Origin: Oscillospiraceae bacterium
GTDB lineage: Bacteria; Bacillota; Clostridia; Oscillospirales; Acutalibacteraceae
NCBI GenBank assembly: GCA_031267335.1
Contig: JAIRZH010000077.1
Span: 1 to 9,899, forward strand
DNA length: 9,899 nucleotides
Direction: 5' to 3'
The position numbers and the translations under genes are program-made. The stretch's first letter is position 1; each line of letters opens with the position of its first letter. The notes below the pieces were generated by a model, which saw nothing but the letters and a program-made list of their open reading frames with translations, was not told the DNA's origin and ran no database searches. Below are positions 1 through 7,227 of the stretch, in pieces.

Positions 1-1
1 T

Positions 2-535
2 GTAGTTTCACGTTCTTTGCAAATGATTGAACTAACTACAATGCTATATGCTGCTATACATGTTAACAGAATGATAGATATAGTTATTTAGGAAACACTT
101 CCAAATATTTTAGCAATGCTCGAACATTTAAGAGGTTGCTTTAGGGAAGATTATTTAAGTTCTTACGAAGAAATTTTAAATGAAATTCAAGAATTCAAAA
201 AAATGATTTTGGATTTGAATCAATAAATAAATTAACCGAATATTTAAAAAATGAAAAGGATTATTATTTTGATCAGGGAGTAATATGTTATCAAGCAAAA
301 AAAATCCGAAAATGAATTACGTCTAAAAATAGAAGAAAAAGACCAAATGTATTTTTAACAACTTAACGAATTTCTCATTCTCCCTACTAACGCTGATTTA
401 AAACATGAGGAAGCAGATAGGTTAAGATTTTTGTTCTTGGGCCATTTTAAAAGTCTTCATCAAACTCAAGAGATGATTGATTATTTTCAATCTACTCTTG
501 ACGATGAAAATGATTTTGAACAATATTTTTTATAA
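2..535 (+). pseudogene. Decayed protein-coding gene of unknown function, 5' end outside window
   Basis: Not recognised. Three stretches of plausible coding sequence lie end to end but in broken frames. The first (from 2) has an in-frame TAG at 89-91 and ends at TAA 224-226. Coding sense then continues one frame over from about 220 to TGA 313-315. It returns to the first frame from about 305, is hit by TAA at 356-358, and ends at TAA 533-535. The pieces are rich in E, K, L, I, N and Q and look helical, for example SYEEILNEIQEFKK and QEMIDYFQSTLDDENDF. Two frameshifts plus two internal stops (TAG and TAA) argue for a pseudogene rather than stop-codon reassignment. Its final stop abuts the stop of the convergent priA with no bases between. 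Joining these pieces into one former gene is inference. Confidence 0.55.
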
Positions 536-2614
536 TTAAAAAATCATTTCCGGATTTATATCAATAAAAATTGAAACTTTATTTTTTGTTCCTGGCAAAA
601 TTTTTGTTGCACCAATTTGTTTCAATTTTTCGTATTTATGAATAACATTTATTATGAAATCTCTAAATTTTACATCGTTTCTGCATTTTAGAATAATTTT
701 GTATCTAAATTTACTAAATGCTTTTTTAATTAAAGCAGGAGTCGGCGCAAGAACTCTAAGAGGCAAATCCGGGTAAAAATTTCTAGCCTCAAATTTTAAA
801 ATTTCACATAAAAAAATGCACGCCGAAACAGTTTTAGATTCATTTTTACCCATAAAGCCTATTATGCAAATATCAGAAAACGGAGGATATAATAACTTTT
901 TACGCAATATTATTTCATTATTAAAAAAAGTATAATAATCTTGTTTTGCTGCTAATCTAATTATTGGATTTTGTGGAGAAAAAGTTTGAATAATTGCAAC
1001 GCTTTGGTCCAATTCTGAATTTCTCCCTGATCTTCCTGCTACTTGTGAAATTAACGAAAAAGCATGTTCGTATGATTTATAACTCTCGCCAAAAAGCGCA
1101 TGATCAGCGCACAAAACTCCAATTAAATTAACATTTTTAAAATCTAATCCTTTTGCAACCATTCGTGTGCCGAGCATTATATTATATAAACCTTTTTTAA
1201 AATCACCGAACATCTTTTTATAACAACTTTTTTTGGAAGTAGTATCGGCGTCAACCCTTAAACAACGAGCCTCTGGTATAAATTTATTAATTTCATCTTC
1301 GAGTTTTTGGGTCCCTAAACCGGTAGTTCTTATTTTATCGCTTCCACACATAGGGCAGATTTTAGGGGCATTACAACTAAAACAACAATAGTGGCAACGG
1401 CAAATTTGGTTTTTTTCAGAATCAAAATGCAAACTCAAAGTAATACTGCAATTCGGGCACATCAAAACATGTCCACATGAAGCACAACGAACAAGTGTAT
1501 GGAATCCTCGACGATCTAGCAAAAGAATTGCTTGTTTACCAATTTTAATATTTTCAATTATCATATTTATAAGCCTAAGACTTATAAGTTCTGACGACAT
1601 AGAAACATGATTAGCATCTATAATTTCAGGAATCGCAAGTTTTGCTTCGCCATATCGTTTGTTTAAAACACTCAGGTAAATATTGCCTTGTTGCGCGGCA
1701 TAAAAAGTTTCAATTGAAGGCGTCGCGGAGGCGAGCAAAAGTTTTCCACCATCGTATTTACATAAAAAATATGCTGCTTCGCGAGCATGAAATCTCGGCG
1801 AAGAATCAGATTTATAAGTAGGTTCTTGTTCTTCATCAATTATCGCTAAACCTATCTTATTAAAAGGCGCAAACACCGCGCTTCGGGTTCCGATAGCGAT
1901 ATTTGCAATTCCGGATTTTACTTTTTGCCACTCAATTCGTCTCTGAGATGTTGTTAATCCGCTATGAAACAAAGCAATTTGGTCTTTTCCGAATCGTTTT
2001 TCAAATTTATTCAATATTTGACTTACAAGTGCAATTTCAGGAATCATGCATAAAACTTTTTTGCCTTGTGAAAGCGCTAATGCTGCTAATTCTAAATAGA
2101 CTTTAGTTTTACCGCTGCCTGTGATTCCATAGAGTAATGCAGAAGTTTTTGATTTGGTATTTAACCATTTAGAAAGTTTTTCATAAGATTTTTTTTGATC
2201 CGATGAAAGTTCAGAAATATCTACAGTAATTTTTTTAGAATTATTATTTTTCTGGAATTCTTGTGAAATTTCTCCTGTTCTTGCTAAAAATACACATTTA
2301 ACACAAGCATCATAAATGGAACAAAAATATTTTTGGCTTATCCATTTTGAAAATTTTAAAAATTTTTCTGTTAAGATAGGTTCTTGGTCAATTAACCCAT
2401 ATGCTTCTTTTAAATTTTTCCGATCTTCTGATTTTTTATCTATTAATTCTAAAACAAAAGCTCGAAGTTTTTTATTGCTTCTTCCAAACGGCACAAAAAT
2501 GCGTGAGCCCACTTTTATTTCATTTTGAATATTTTCCGGAATAAGATAGGAAAAATCAATGTCAAAATAAAACTTTACTTTTTCAACAGCAACTTTAGCA
2601 ATTAAATTAGGCAT
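536..2614 (-). CDS. priA: Primosomal protein N' (replication restart helicase PriA)
   Basis: A 3'-to-5' superfamily 2 DNA helicase that recognises stalled forks and reloads the replicative helicase in the cytoplasm. The 692 residues match the usual family length. Visible in order: an N-terminal DNA-binding domain (about 1-105); Walker A GITGSGKT (163-170); motif II DEEQ (260-263); motif III SAT (296-298); a zinc-binding insert with paired cysteines at 377/380, 386/389, 407/410 and 420/423; motif V GTRMVAKGLDF (482-492); and motif VI QVAGRSGR (524-531). All key motifs are intact. The ATG lies 13 nt after the fmt stop, and the A/T-only spacer shows no Shine-Dalgarno sequence, so translation may be coupled to fmt. 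In many Firmicutes priA lies beside def and fmt; here the order is fmt then priA, and def is absent. Its stop is back to back with the stop of the pseudogene at 2-535. Confidence 0.97.
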   Translation of the reverse strand: MPNLIAKVAVEKVKFYFDIDFSYLIPENIQNEIKVGSRIFVPFGRSNKKLRAFVLELIDKKSEDRKNLKEAYGLIDQEPILTEKFLKFSKWISQKYFCSIYDACVKCVFLARTGEISQEFQKNNNSKKITVDISELSSDQKKSYEKLSKWLNTKSKTSALLYGITGSGKTKVYLELAALALSQGKKVLCMIPEIALVSQILNKFEKRFGKDQIALFHSGLTTSQRRIEWQKVKSGIANIAIGTRSAVFAPFNKIGLAIIDEEQEPTYKSDSSPRFHAREAAYFLCKYDGGKLLLASATPSIETFYAAQQGNIYLSVLNKRYGEAKLAIPEIIDANHVSMSSELISLRLINMIIENIKIGKQAILLLDRRGFHTLVRCASCGHVLMCPNCSITLSLHFDSEKNQICRCHYCCFSCNAPKICPMCGSDKIRTTGLGTQKLEDEINKFIPEARCLRVDADTTSKKSCYKKMFGDFKKGLYNIMLGTRMVAKGLDFKNVNLIGVLCADHALFGESYKSYEHAFSLISQVAGRSGRNSELDQSVAIIQTFSPQNPIIRLAAKQDYYTFFNNEIILRKKLLYPPFSDICIIGFMGKNESKTVSACIFLCEILKFEARNFYPDLPLRVLAPTPALIKKAFSKFRYKIILKCRNDVKFRDFIINVIHKYEKLKQIGATKILPGTKNKVSIFIDINPEMIF

Positions 2615-2627
2615 TATTTTTATTTTT

Positions 2628-3572
2628 TCAACTAAAATGATAGTGAATTAATTCCTTTGCAGAACGAAGACCGCAAACAAATTGTAATGCTGTTATGCAT
2701 TTTTTGCCTTCATTCTGAACTTCTAAAAGTTCAATTGCGCCATTTCCACACGCTACAATAACTTTTTTATTTTGAATTAAAATTTTGCCAGGTTTACTGC
2801 TAAAATCATCTAAATTCGCTAATTTTGCTTTATAAATTTTTAAAATTTTCCCATTCAAAAATGTATAAGCTACCGGCCAAGAATTCATAGCTCTTATAAA
2901 GTTTAATATTTTAGTCGCATTTTCTGTCCAATTTATTATTCCATGATCTTTCTTTATTATATAAGAATATGTTGCTAATTCATCGTTCTGTTTGATCCTA
3001 AATTTCGACATTCCACCTGATTCTAAAATTTTGCTAATAGAACTAATTAAAAGTCTTGAGCCGATTGTCGCAAGACGTATTGTTAATTCACTTGAAGTTT
3101 CGTTTTCTAAAATTTCTGTGCTTTCTTGAAAAAGAATATCTCCTGTGTCTATGCCTGGATCCATTTTCATTATTGTAATACCTGTTGATTTTTCGCCATT
3201 CAAAATAGCATATTGAATTGGAGATGAACCACGATAAGCTGGCAAAATAGAGCCATGCACGTTAATACAACCAAATTTTGGAATCTTCAAAATATTTAAC
3301 GGTAAAATTTTACCATAAGCTACCACAATTATAAAATCTGGTTTTATATTTGATAAAAATTTAAAAATTTCTTCGTTTTTTAAATTTTCTGGTTGAATGA
3401 CTTTAAGGTTTAACGAATTAGCTAAAACTTTCACCGGTGAAGGCTCGATTGTTTTTTTTCTACCTATTTTATCTGGTTTTGTTGCAACAAGCACGATTTC
3501 ATGATCATTATTTAAAGCTTTTAAAGATTTTGCAGAAAATTCAGATGTACCCATAAAAATTATAGAAGCCAT
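2628..3572 (-). CDS. fmt: Methionyl-tRNA formyltransferase
   Basis: Transfers a formyl group from 10-formyl-tetrahydrofolate to Met-tRNA(fMet) for translation initiation in the cytoplasm. The 314 residues are the normal length. The N-terminal formyltransferase domain begins IIFMGTSEFS (4-13). The folate and catalytic region contains NVHGSILPAYRG (104-115) with Asn104 and His106, and MDPGIDTGD (137-145) with Asp142; these match the Asn-His-Asp triad known in the family (N106, H108, D144 in E. coli). The C-terminal tRNA-binding domain covers roughly 205-310. The ATG is supported by an AAGGAG ribosome site 5 nt upstream. It sits between yraN (255 nt upstream, a gap holding an IS-end remnant) and priA (13 nt downstream), so fmt and priA probably form one transcript. 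I saw no convincing promoter of its own. Peptide deformylase, the usual partner gene, is not in the window. Confidence 0.97.
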   Translation of the reverse strand: MASIIFMGTSEFSAKSLKALNNDHEIVLVATKPDKIGRKKTIEPSPVKVLANSLNLKVIQPENLKNEEIFKFLSNIKPDFIIVVAYGKILPLNILKIPKFGCINVHGSILPAYRGSSPIQYAILNGEKSTGITIMKMDPGIDTGDILFQESTEILENETSSELTIRLATIGSRLLISSISKILESGGMSKFRIKQNDELATYSYIIKKDHGIINWTENATKILNFIRAMNSWPVAYTFLNGKILKIYKAKLANLDDFSSKPGKILIQNKKVIVACGNGAIELLEVQNEGKKCITALQFVCGLRSAKELIHYHFS

Positions 3573-3604
3573 TTTAGCTCCTTAAAGTATAAATTTAATT
3601 CAGC

Positions 3605-3744
3605 TAGAGTGTTGATTAAAAATCTAAATTAAAAGAAGCAATTTCTAAATAGATTTTATAGTAAAATTTTAAAAATCTAAAGCACTAGGCAAAGTAAATA
3701 CTGAAGTATTTAAATAATAAGCAATCCAGATTTTGCCATCATAA
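3605..3744 (+). repeat. IS-end repeat copy A (decayed left end of an insertion sequence)
   Basis: This piece of the 255-nt yraN-fmt gap is a diverged copy of the reverse complement of 8650-8770. The best-matching block, 3651-3735, pairs almost without gaps with the complementary strand at about 8655-8740; shared runs include AAATACTGA, GTATTTAA and AGCAAT. The outer end TAGAGTGTTGATTAA (3605-3619) corresponds to TAAGAGCCTGTCTAA in copy C. Where copy C has a transposase start ATG, this copy has AAG, so it is dead. A stretch of about 14 extra bases separates the outer end from the block. It lies inside what would otherwise be one operon. Confidence 0.6.
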
Positions 3745-3827
3745 ACAAGTATATTTAATTTAATTATTTAATCAACATTTCCTAAAAACGTAAGCATATA
3801 TTTCTCTTCTAAAACAAAATAAACTTA

Positions 3828-4175
3828 TTAAAATGCATTGCTAATATGATTTATCGCCGGAATTCCATGTAAATCAAAAATAACTTCAATAACATCGAAT
3901 CGTGGCTGCTTGTTAGAAAAATTAATTTCCTCATATTTAAGCATAGTATTAATAATTTTTTTTTGTTTCTTTTCAGTAATACTTTCAAGACGACTCTTTG
4001 CGCCAGAACTTCTAGATTTTACTTCTACAAAAATTCTATTATTTTTATCTTCACATATTATATCGATTTCACCATATCTACTATAATAATTGTTTGAAAC
4101 AACATTTAACCCAACGCTTTCTAAATAATTTTTTGCTAATTTTTCGCCAGCTACCCCGAATTCCTTTCTTTTCAC
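3828..4175 (-). CDS. yraN: YraN/UPF0102 family nuclease-fold protein
   Basis: A small protein (115 residues, typical length) of the YraN/UPF0102 family, which has a Holliday-junction-resolvase-like PD-(D/E)XK fold. The exact role is not settled; a DNA-processing function is inferred from the fold. Family hallmarks are visible: an N-terminal helix with GVAGEKLAKNYL (7-18), GEID (35-38) and FVEVKSR (49-55), giving the expected acidic and lysine positions Asp38, Glu51 and Lys53. The start is GTG, with AAAGGG 6 nt upstream; no ATG fits. It follows lepB by 30 nt and is the last gene of the rplS-lepB-yraN group. In many Firmicutes rbgA and rnhB lie between lepB and yraN; both are missing here, as expected if that stretch was deleted or moved. 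Confidence 0.9.
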   Translation of the reverse strand: MKRKEFGVAGEKLAKNYLESVGLNVVSNNYYSRYGEIDIICEDKNNRIFVEVKSRSSGAKSRLESITEKKQKKIINTMLKYEEINFSNKQPRFDVIEVIFDLHGIPAINHISNAF

Positions 4176-4205
4176 AACAAACCCTTTATTTCATACAAAC
4201 TTTTA

Positions 4206-4784
4206 TTATTTCAATGATAAACTTTTAATCCGATAAAATGGAAAATAAATAAACTCCGCTTTACCAATTATATAATCTTTAGGTATTAAACCAACTTCTT
4301 TAAAACGACTGTCAGTAGAACCATTACGATTATCACCAAAAGCTACAAAATTTCCTTTAGGAACGACATTCGGAAGTTCAGCATCTCCTATGACTCGCAT
4401 AGGTTCTTTTATATAAGATTCATCTAATTTTATACCATCTACAATAACGCTATTTTCTTCCACATTTATACTAAGCGATTGCCCTTCTGTGGCAATTATA
4501 CGTTTGATTATAGGAAAGGTTATCAACGGTGAAGGCAACGTTTTTATTACAACAATATCACCATTTTTTGGAGTATAATCCCAACGCCTAATTACAACTT
4601 TATCACCGTTATAAAGAGTATCACGCATCGAGCTGCCATTAACAGTAAAAATCCTAAAGAAAAATGCTAACACAAAAATAACAACAATTAATGATTGCGC
4701 AACTAATTCCTGCCATTCGAAAAATATTTGATAAAATCGCGAGCCTTTAATTGCAAAATTCAATTTTTGTTCACTAGAATTCAT
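4206..4784 (-). CDS. lepB: Signal peptidase I
   Basis: Membrane-anchored serine protease that removes signal peptides from exported proteins on the outer face of the cytoplasmic membrane. At 192 residues it is the short Gram-positive type with one N-terminal membrane segment (about 27-45). The catalytic serine is Ser52 in GSSM (50-53) and the general base lysine is Lys94 in IIKRIIA (92-98). The conserved GDNRNGSTDSR box is at 150-160. All catalytic elements are present. The ATG is preceded by TGGTGG and then GTTTGTTAA, a sequence also found before rplS and yraN. It lies 33 nt after rplS and 30 nt before yraN, an arrangement typical of Firmicutes. The exported protein at 7430-8488, with a predicted cleavable signal, would be a possible substrate. 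Confidence 0.96.
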   Translation of the reverse strand: MNSSEQKLNFAIKGSRFYQIFFEWQELVAQSLIVVIFVLAFFFRIFTVNGSSMRDTLYNGDKVVIRRWDYTPKNGDIVVIKTLPSPLITFPIIKRIIATEGQSLSINVEENSVIVDGIKLDESYIKEPMRVIGDAELPNVVPKGNFVAFGDNRNGSTDSRFKEVGLIPKDYIIGKAEFIYFPFYRIKSLSLK

Positions 4785-4817
4785 TTAACAAACACCACCA
4801 ATCAATAAATATAAAAA

Positions 4818-5162
4818 TTAGCTTAAACGTTCTTTTACTTTAGCGTATTTGCCTATTCGATTGCGTAAATAATAAAGTTTGCTTCTGCGTACTTTTCCTT
4901 TACGTATTACCTTTAAAGAACGAAGATTCAAAGAATTGACCAAGAAAATACGTTCGACACCAACACCATACGAAACCTTACGCAATGTAAAACTTTCGGC
5001 AATACCGTGCCCTTTTTTGGCAATAACAACACCTTCGAATATTTGAATTCGGCTTTTGGTTCCTTCGGTAACATTTATATCTACAACGACCGTATCACCT
5101 ATTCCAAATTTATACGGTATCTTGCGCAATGAACTTTCTGAAATTTCATTAATAAAATTCAC
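4818..5162 (-). CDS. rplS: 50S ribosomal protein L19
   Basis: Large-subunit ribosomal protein near the interface with the 30S subunit. The 114 residues are the standard length. L19 signatures are clear: [17 protein letters not shown] in the first third, [30 protein letters not shown] and the basic C-terminal [22 protein letters not shown]. The start is GTG, preceded by GGGGG and then GTTTGTTAA; no in-frame ATG would keep the conserved N-terminus. It is the first gene of the leftward rplS-lepB-yraN group. Two good promoters lie upstream (5271-5299 and 5205-5233), consistent with high expression. The usual partners rpsP, rimM and trmD are not adjacent; upstream are IS debris and divergent tRNA genes. 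Confidence 0.97.
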   Translation of the reverse strand: MNFINEISESSLRKIPYKFGIGDTVVVDINVTEGTKSRIQIFEGVVIAKKGHGIAESFTLRKVSYGVGVERIFLVNSLNLRSLKVIRKGKVRRSKLYYLRNRIGKYAKVKERLS

Positions 5163-5204
5163 TTAACAAACCCCCACGTTTTCAAATTAAATAACCAGAA
5201 AATA

Positions 5205-5233
5205 ATTCTAAAAAATAATTTTCCGGTTGTCAA
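5205..5233 (-). promoter_or_regulatory. Proximal promoter of the rplS operon
   Basis: On the minus strand a perfect -35 TTGACA (5233-5228) is followed after exactly 17 nt by TAGAAT (5210-5205), one base off the consensus -10. Transcription would begin near 5198 and give a leader of about 36 nt before the rplS GTG. Placement directly upstream of a ribosomal protein gene supports function. Confidence 0.75.
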
Positions 5234-5270
5234 GAAAGGCTAATTAATAGAAACGTAAATTTCACAAAAT

Positions 5271-5299
5271 ATTATACAAATAATTAAAAAATGCTACAA
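5271..5299 (-). promoter_or_regulatory. Distal promoter of the rplS operon
   Basis: On the minus strand TTGTAG (5299-5294), 17 nt, then a perfect TATAAT (5276-5271). The predicted start is near 5264, giving a leader of about 100 nt. It stands 66 nt upstream of the proximal promoter, so the operon appears to have tandem promoters. The -35 is weaker than that of the proximal one. Confidence 0.6.
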
Positions 5300-5419
5300 T
5301 AATTTCACAAATCAAGAATAAATAACATTTTCGCTAACGTGTTTTCTTGTTTGATAAATGATTCTAAATTTGATTCGATTGTTAAATTTTTGTAATATTT
5401 TGTGAAATTTCTGTGTCTT

Positions 5420-5494
5420 CTTCGCGATTTGAATTTTAAAAATTTTATTATAAAATTCATACTGCTTCGGAAATATTTGGCAGGTTTTAAGAGA
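5420..5494 (-). repeat. IS-end repeat copy B
   Basis: The block TTTGAATTTTAAAAATTTTA starting near 5425 and the outer part with GGAAATATTTGGCAGGTTTTAA match copy C at 8700-8770 in the same orientation, and the outer part also matches copy D. No transposase reading frame survives. It probably marks an old insertion upstream of the tRNA genes. Boundaries are approximate because similarity fades on the inner side. Confidence 0.5.
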
Positions 5495-5579
5495 TGATAA
5501 AATATTTTTATGATTATACAATACCATTAGAAAATAATAACTTAATTTTTTTTTTTTATTGTGATAAAGTTATGGTATT

Positions 5580-5656
5580 GGGATCATAGCTCAGTTGGTT
5601 AGAGCGCTTGCCTTACAAGCAAGAGGTCACAGGTTCGAGCCCTGTTGTTCCCACCA
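5580..5656 (+). tRNA. tRNA-Val, anticodon TAC
   Basis: A full cloverleaf of 77 nt with encoded CCA. D stem GCTC/GAGC; anticodon stem CTTGC/GCAAG with loop CTTACAA, giving anticodon TAC (valine, GTA and related codons); T arm ACAGG-TTCGAGC-CCTGT; discriminator A73. The acceptor GGGATCA pairs with TGTTCCC except for a T-T mismatch at position 5/68. It is followed after 15 nt by tRNA-Asp and probably shares its transcript. Confidence 0.97.
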
Positions 5657-5671
5657 TGCTTTTGAAATTTT

Positions 5672-5748
5672 GGCCCGGTAGTTCAGTTGGTTAGAACGCT
5701 AGCCTGTCACGCTAGAGGTCGACGGTTCGAGCCCGTTCCGGGTCGCCA
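5672..5748 (+). tRNA. tRNA-Asp, anticodon GTC
   Basis: A full cloverleaf of 77 nt with encoded CCA. Acceptor GGCCCGG/CCGGGTC pairs fully, with one G-T wobble at 2/71. D stem GTTC/GAAC; anticodon stem CTAGC/GCTAG with loop CTGTCAC, giving anticodon GTC (aspartate); T arm GACGG-TTCGAGC-CCGTT, closing with a G-T wobble; discriminator G73 as expected for tRNA-Asp. It ends 8 nt before the -35 of the next promoter. No strong terminator hairpin was seen after it. Confidence 0.97.
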
Positions 5749-6071
5749 ACAAATGTTGATAACTTGTTTTGTTAAACTTATAATACAAATTTTAGGTATT
5801 TTTTTGAGTATGTTTTGGTGGTTTTAGTGTTACTTGGGCTAGTGCCAAGTAAGAGGAATAAACAAAAAGATGACAAAAATTGTGTTTTAGGTTTGAAGAA
5901 AACAAGTTCTAAATTTTACGAATTATTTTTAATAAATTTCTTTTTTGAACTGTCGGATTTGTTAGAAAAACGGTGCCAAAAAATTTCAGAGAGAGTTTGC
6001 TACTAAAATTATGTTTTAGGTTTATTAAAAGTTTTGAAATTTAAAAAAATTAAAATTTTCATGGGGCTTTT
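5749..6071. other. Intergenic region and leader between tRNA-Asp and tsaC
   Basis: These 323 nt hold the promoter at 5756-5784 and then a long leader. Within the leader an open frame runs to TAA at 6004-6006 and would start at TTG 5815 or GTG 5818. It would encode about 63 residues: a short hydrophobic start (VVLVLLGLV), then a lysine-rich stretch and a second hydrophobic patch. There is no clear ribosome site, no ATG and no recognised similarity, so I leave it as a possible small membrane protein or chance frame. No riboswitch fold or terminator was recognised by eye. Confidence 0.4.
5756..5784 (+). promoter_or_regulatory. Promoter downstream of tRNA-Asp, reading toward tsaC
   Basis: TTGATA (5756-5761), 17 nt, then a perfect TATAAT (5779-5784). 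It differs from the sigma-A consensus at one base. The predicted start is near 5791. The next confident gene is tsaC at 6072, so the leader would be about 280 nt. Confidence 0.7.
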
Positions 6072-7094
6072 ATGAATACATTAATTTTAAATTCAGATAA
6101 AAAAGGTTTGGAAAAATCCGTAGAACTTCTTTCGCAAGGACAACTTGTAGCAATTCCGACTGAAACAGTTTATGGTCTTGCTGCCGATGCTACGAACAAG
6201 CATGCTGTCACTAAGATTTTTGAAGCTAAAGGAAGGCCTCAAGATAATCCTCTTATCGTTCATATAGCGGATATAAACGATTGGCCTATTTTGGTTGATT
6301 CGATTCCCAAAAAGGCTCAAATTTTAGCTAATAAATTTTGGCCAGGCCCATTGACGATTATTTTGAAAAAATCTAATTTTATTCCAAATATCGTAACAGC
6401 AAATTTAGATCGTATTGCTGTAAGAATGCCTGATTCAAATTTAGTTAGAGATATTATAAGGAAACTTAAGAAACCTCTCGCGGCGCCCTCGGCGAATACT
6501 TCAGGTAAACCGAGTCCGACATGCATGGCACATGTTTTAGAAGATTTAGATACGAAAATTTCAGCTGTTATCGATGGCGGCGAATGCTCGGTGGGGCTAG
6601 AATCTACAGTAATCGATATAAATCAAGAAAAAATAAGATTTTTGCGCCCTGGAATTATCACTGAAAAAGAAATTTCCGAAATTATTGGTGAAAAAATCGA
6701 AATAGATTCTTCTATTTATACAAAGACAGATAATAATACTATGCCGATATATTCGCCAGGCATGAAATATAAACATTATGCTCCCAAAACTAAAATAATT
6801 TTAATCGAGTGTAATAGCAAAAATTTTGTAAAATTTGTAAATTCAAAATCTGATTGTGCAGCATTATGTTTCGATGAAGAAATTGAATTTATCGATATTC
6901 CTGTAATTCCTTATGGAAAAGAAAATTCTCCAAATGAACAGGCTAAAAAAATTTTTAATTACTTACGAAAATTAGATAATTTTAATTTAAAATTAGCATA
7001 TGTTCACGCTCCGAAACGAATTGGAAAATCACTTGCTGTTTTTAATCGTTTAATCCGAGCATCGGGATTTAAAGTTATTAGACTTCCTGAGTAA
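6072..7094 (+). CDS. tsaC: L-threonylcarbamoyladenylate synthase (Sua5/TsaC type)
   Basis: Makes threonylcarbamoyl-AMP from threonine, bicarbonate and ATP, the first step of t6A modification at position 37 of tRNAs reading ANN codons. The 340 residues are the long Sua5 form: a YrdC-like catalytic domain (about 9-195) with IPTETVYGLAADA (28-40), KGRPQDNPLIVHI (53-65), a PSANTSGKPSPT stretch (139-150) and the STVID segment (178-182); then the linker SPGMKYKHYAPK (228-239); then a C-terminal Sua5 domain ending in FNRLIRASGF (324-333). The ATG follows a GGGGC ribosome-site-like sequence by 4 nt. A promoter lies about 290 nt upstream, just after the tRNA pair. Partners TsaB, TsaD and TsaE are not in the window. 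Also named sua5 or ywlC in Firmicutes. Confidence 0.95.
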   Translation: MNTLILNSDKKGLEKSVELLSQGQLVAIPTETVYGLAADATNKHAVTKIFEAKGRPQDNPLIVHIADINDWPILVDSIPKKAQILANKFWPGPLTIILKKSNFIPNIVTANLDRIAVRMPDSNLVRDIIRKLKKPLAAPSANTSGKPSPTCMAHVLEDLDTKISAVIDGGECSVGLESTVIDINQEKIRFLRPGIITEKEISEIIGEKIEIDSSIYTKTDNNTMPIYSPGMKYKHYAPKTKIILIECNSKNFVKFVNSKSDCAALCFDEEIEFIDIPVIPYGKENSPNEQAKKIFNYLRKLDNFNLKLAYVHAPKRIGKSLAVFNRLIRASGFKVIRLPE

Positions 7095-7227
7095 CTAAAA
7101 ACTACTTTATAAATTATAAATTCTGCACAATAATTGATGGCACCGCAAACTGTTTGATTAAGTTATGTTAGCAATTTTATTGTTAAATAAGGGAGTGTTT
7201 CTGAAATAATTATAATATGATATATTT

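Larger units (their letters stand above)
5163..5579. other. Intergenic region between rplS and tRNA-Val
   Basis: This stretch of 417 nt separates the leftward rplS operon from the rightward tRNA genes. It holds the two rplS promoters, IS-end repeat copy B (about 5420-5494), a 12-T run (5546-5557) and a perfect 9-nt inverted pair (CAATACCAT at 5519-5527, ATGGTATTG at 5572-5580). A 71-codon open frame on the minus strand (5527-5312) overlaps the IS repeat, has no ribosome site and no recognisable protein features, so I do not call it a gene. No convincing tRNA promoter was found. Confidence 0.6.

Noticed and set aside
89..358. Stop-codon reassignment to explain the in-frame TAG and TAA in the first gene
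   Set aside because: Two frameshifts are also needed, and intact genes in the window use TAA, TAG or TGA only as ordinary ends.
1826..1837. PriA motif II reads DEEQ instead of the DEEH known from E. coli
   Set aside because: All other motifs are intact, and Gln at this position occurs in related helicases and, as I recall, in other Firmicutes PriA; not evidence of inactivity.
3573..3605. Promoter for fmt using TATACT near 3585
   Set aside because: No acceptable -35 at 16-18 nt, and the transcript would start almost on the ribosome site.
5312..5527. Minus-strand open frame of 71 codons upstream of rplS
   Set aside because: It overlaps IS-end repeat copy B, lacks a ribosome site and gives a K/N/I-rich sequence typical of AT-rich noncoding DNA.
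5749..5775. Possible tRNA terminator around CAACAAATGTTG
   Set aside because: The stem is 5 bp with a 2-nt loop and no T run directly follows; it also overlaps the next promoter.
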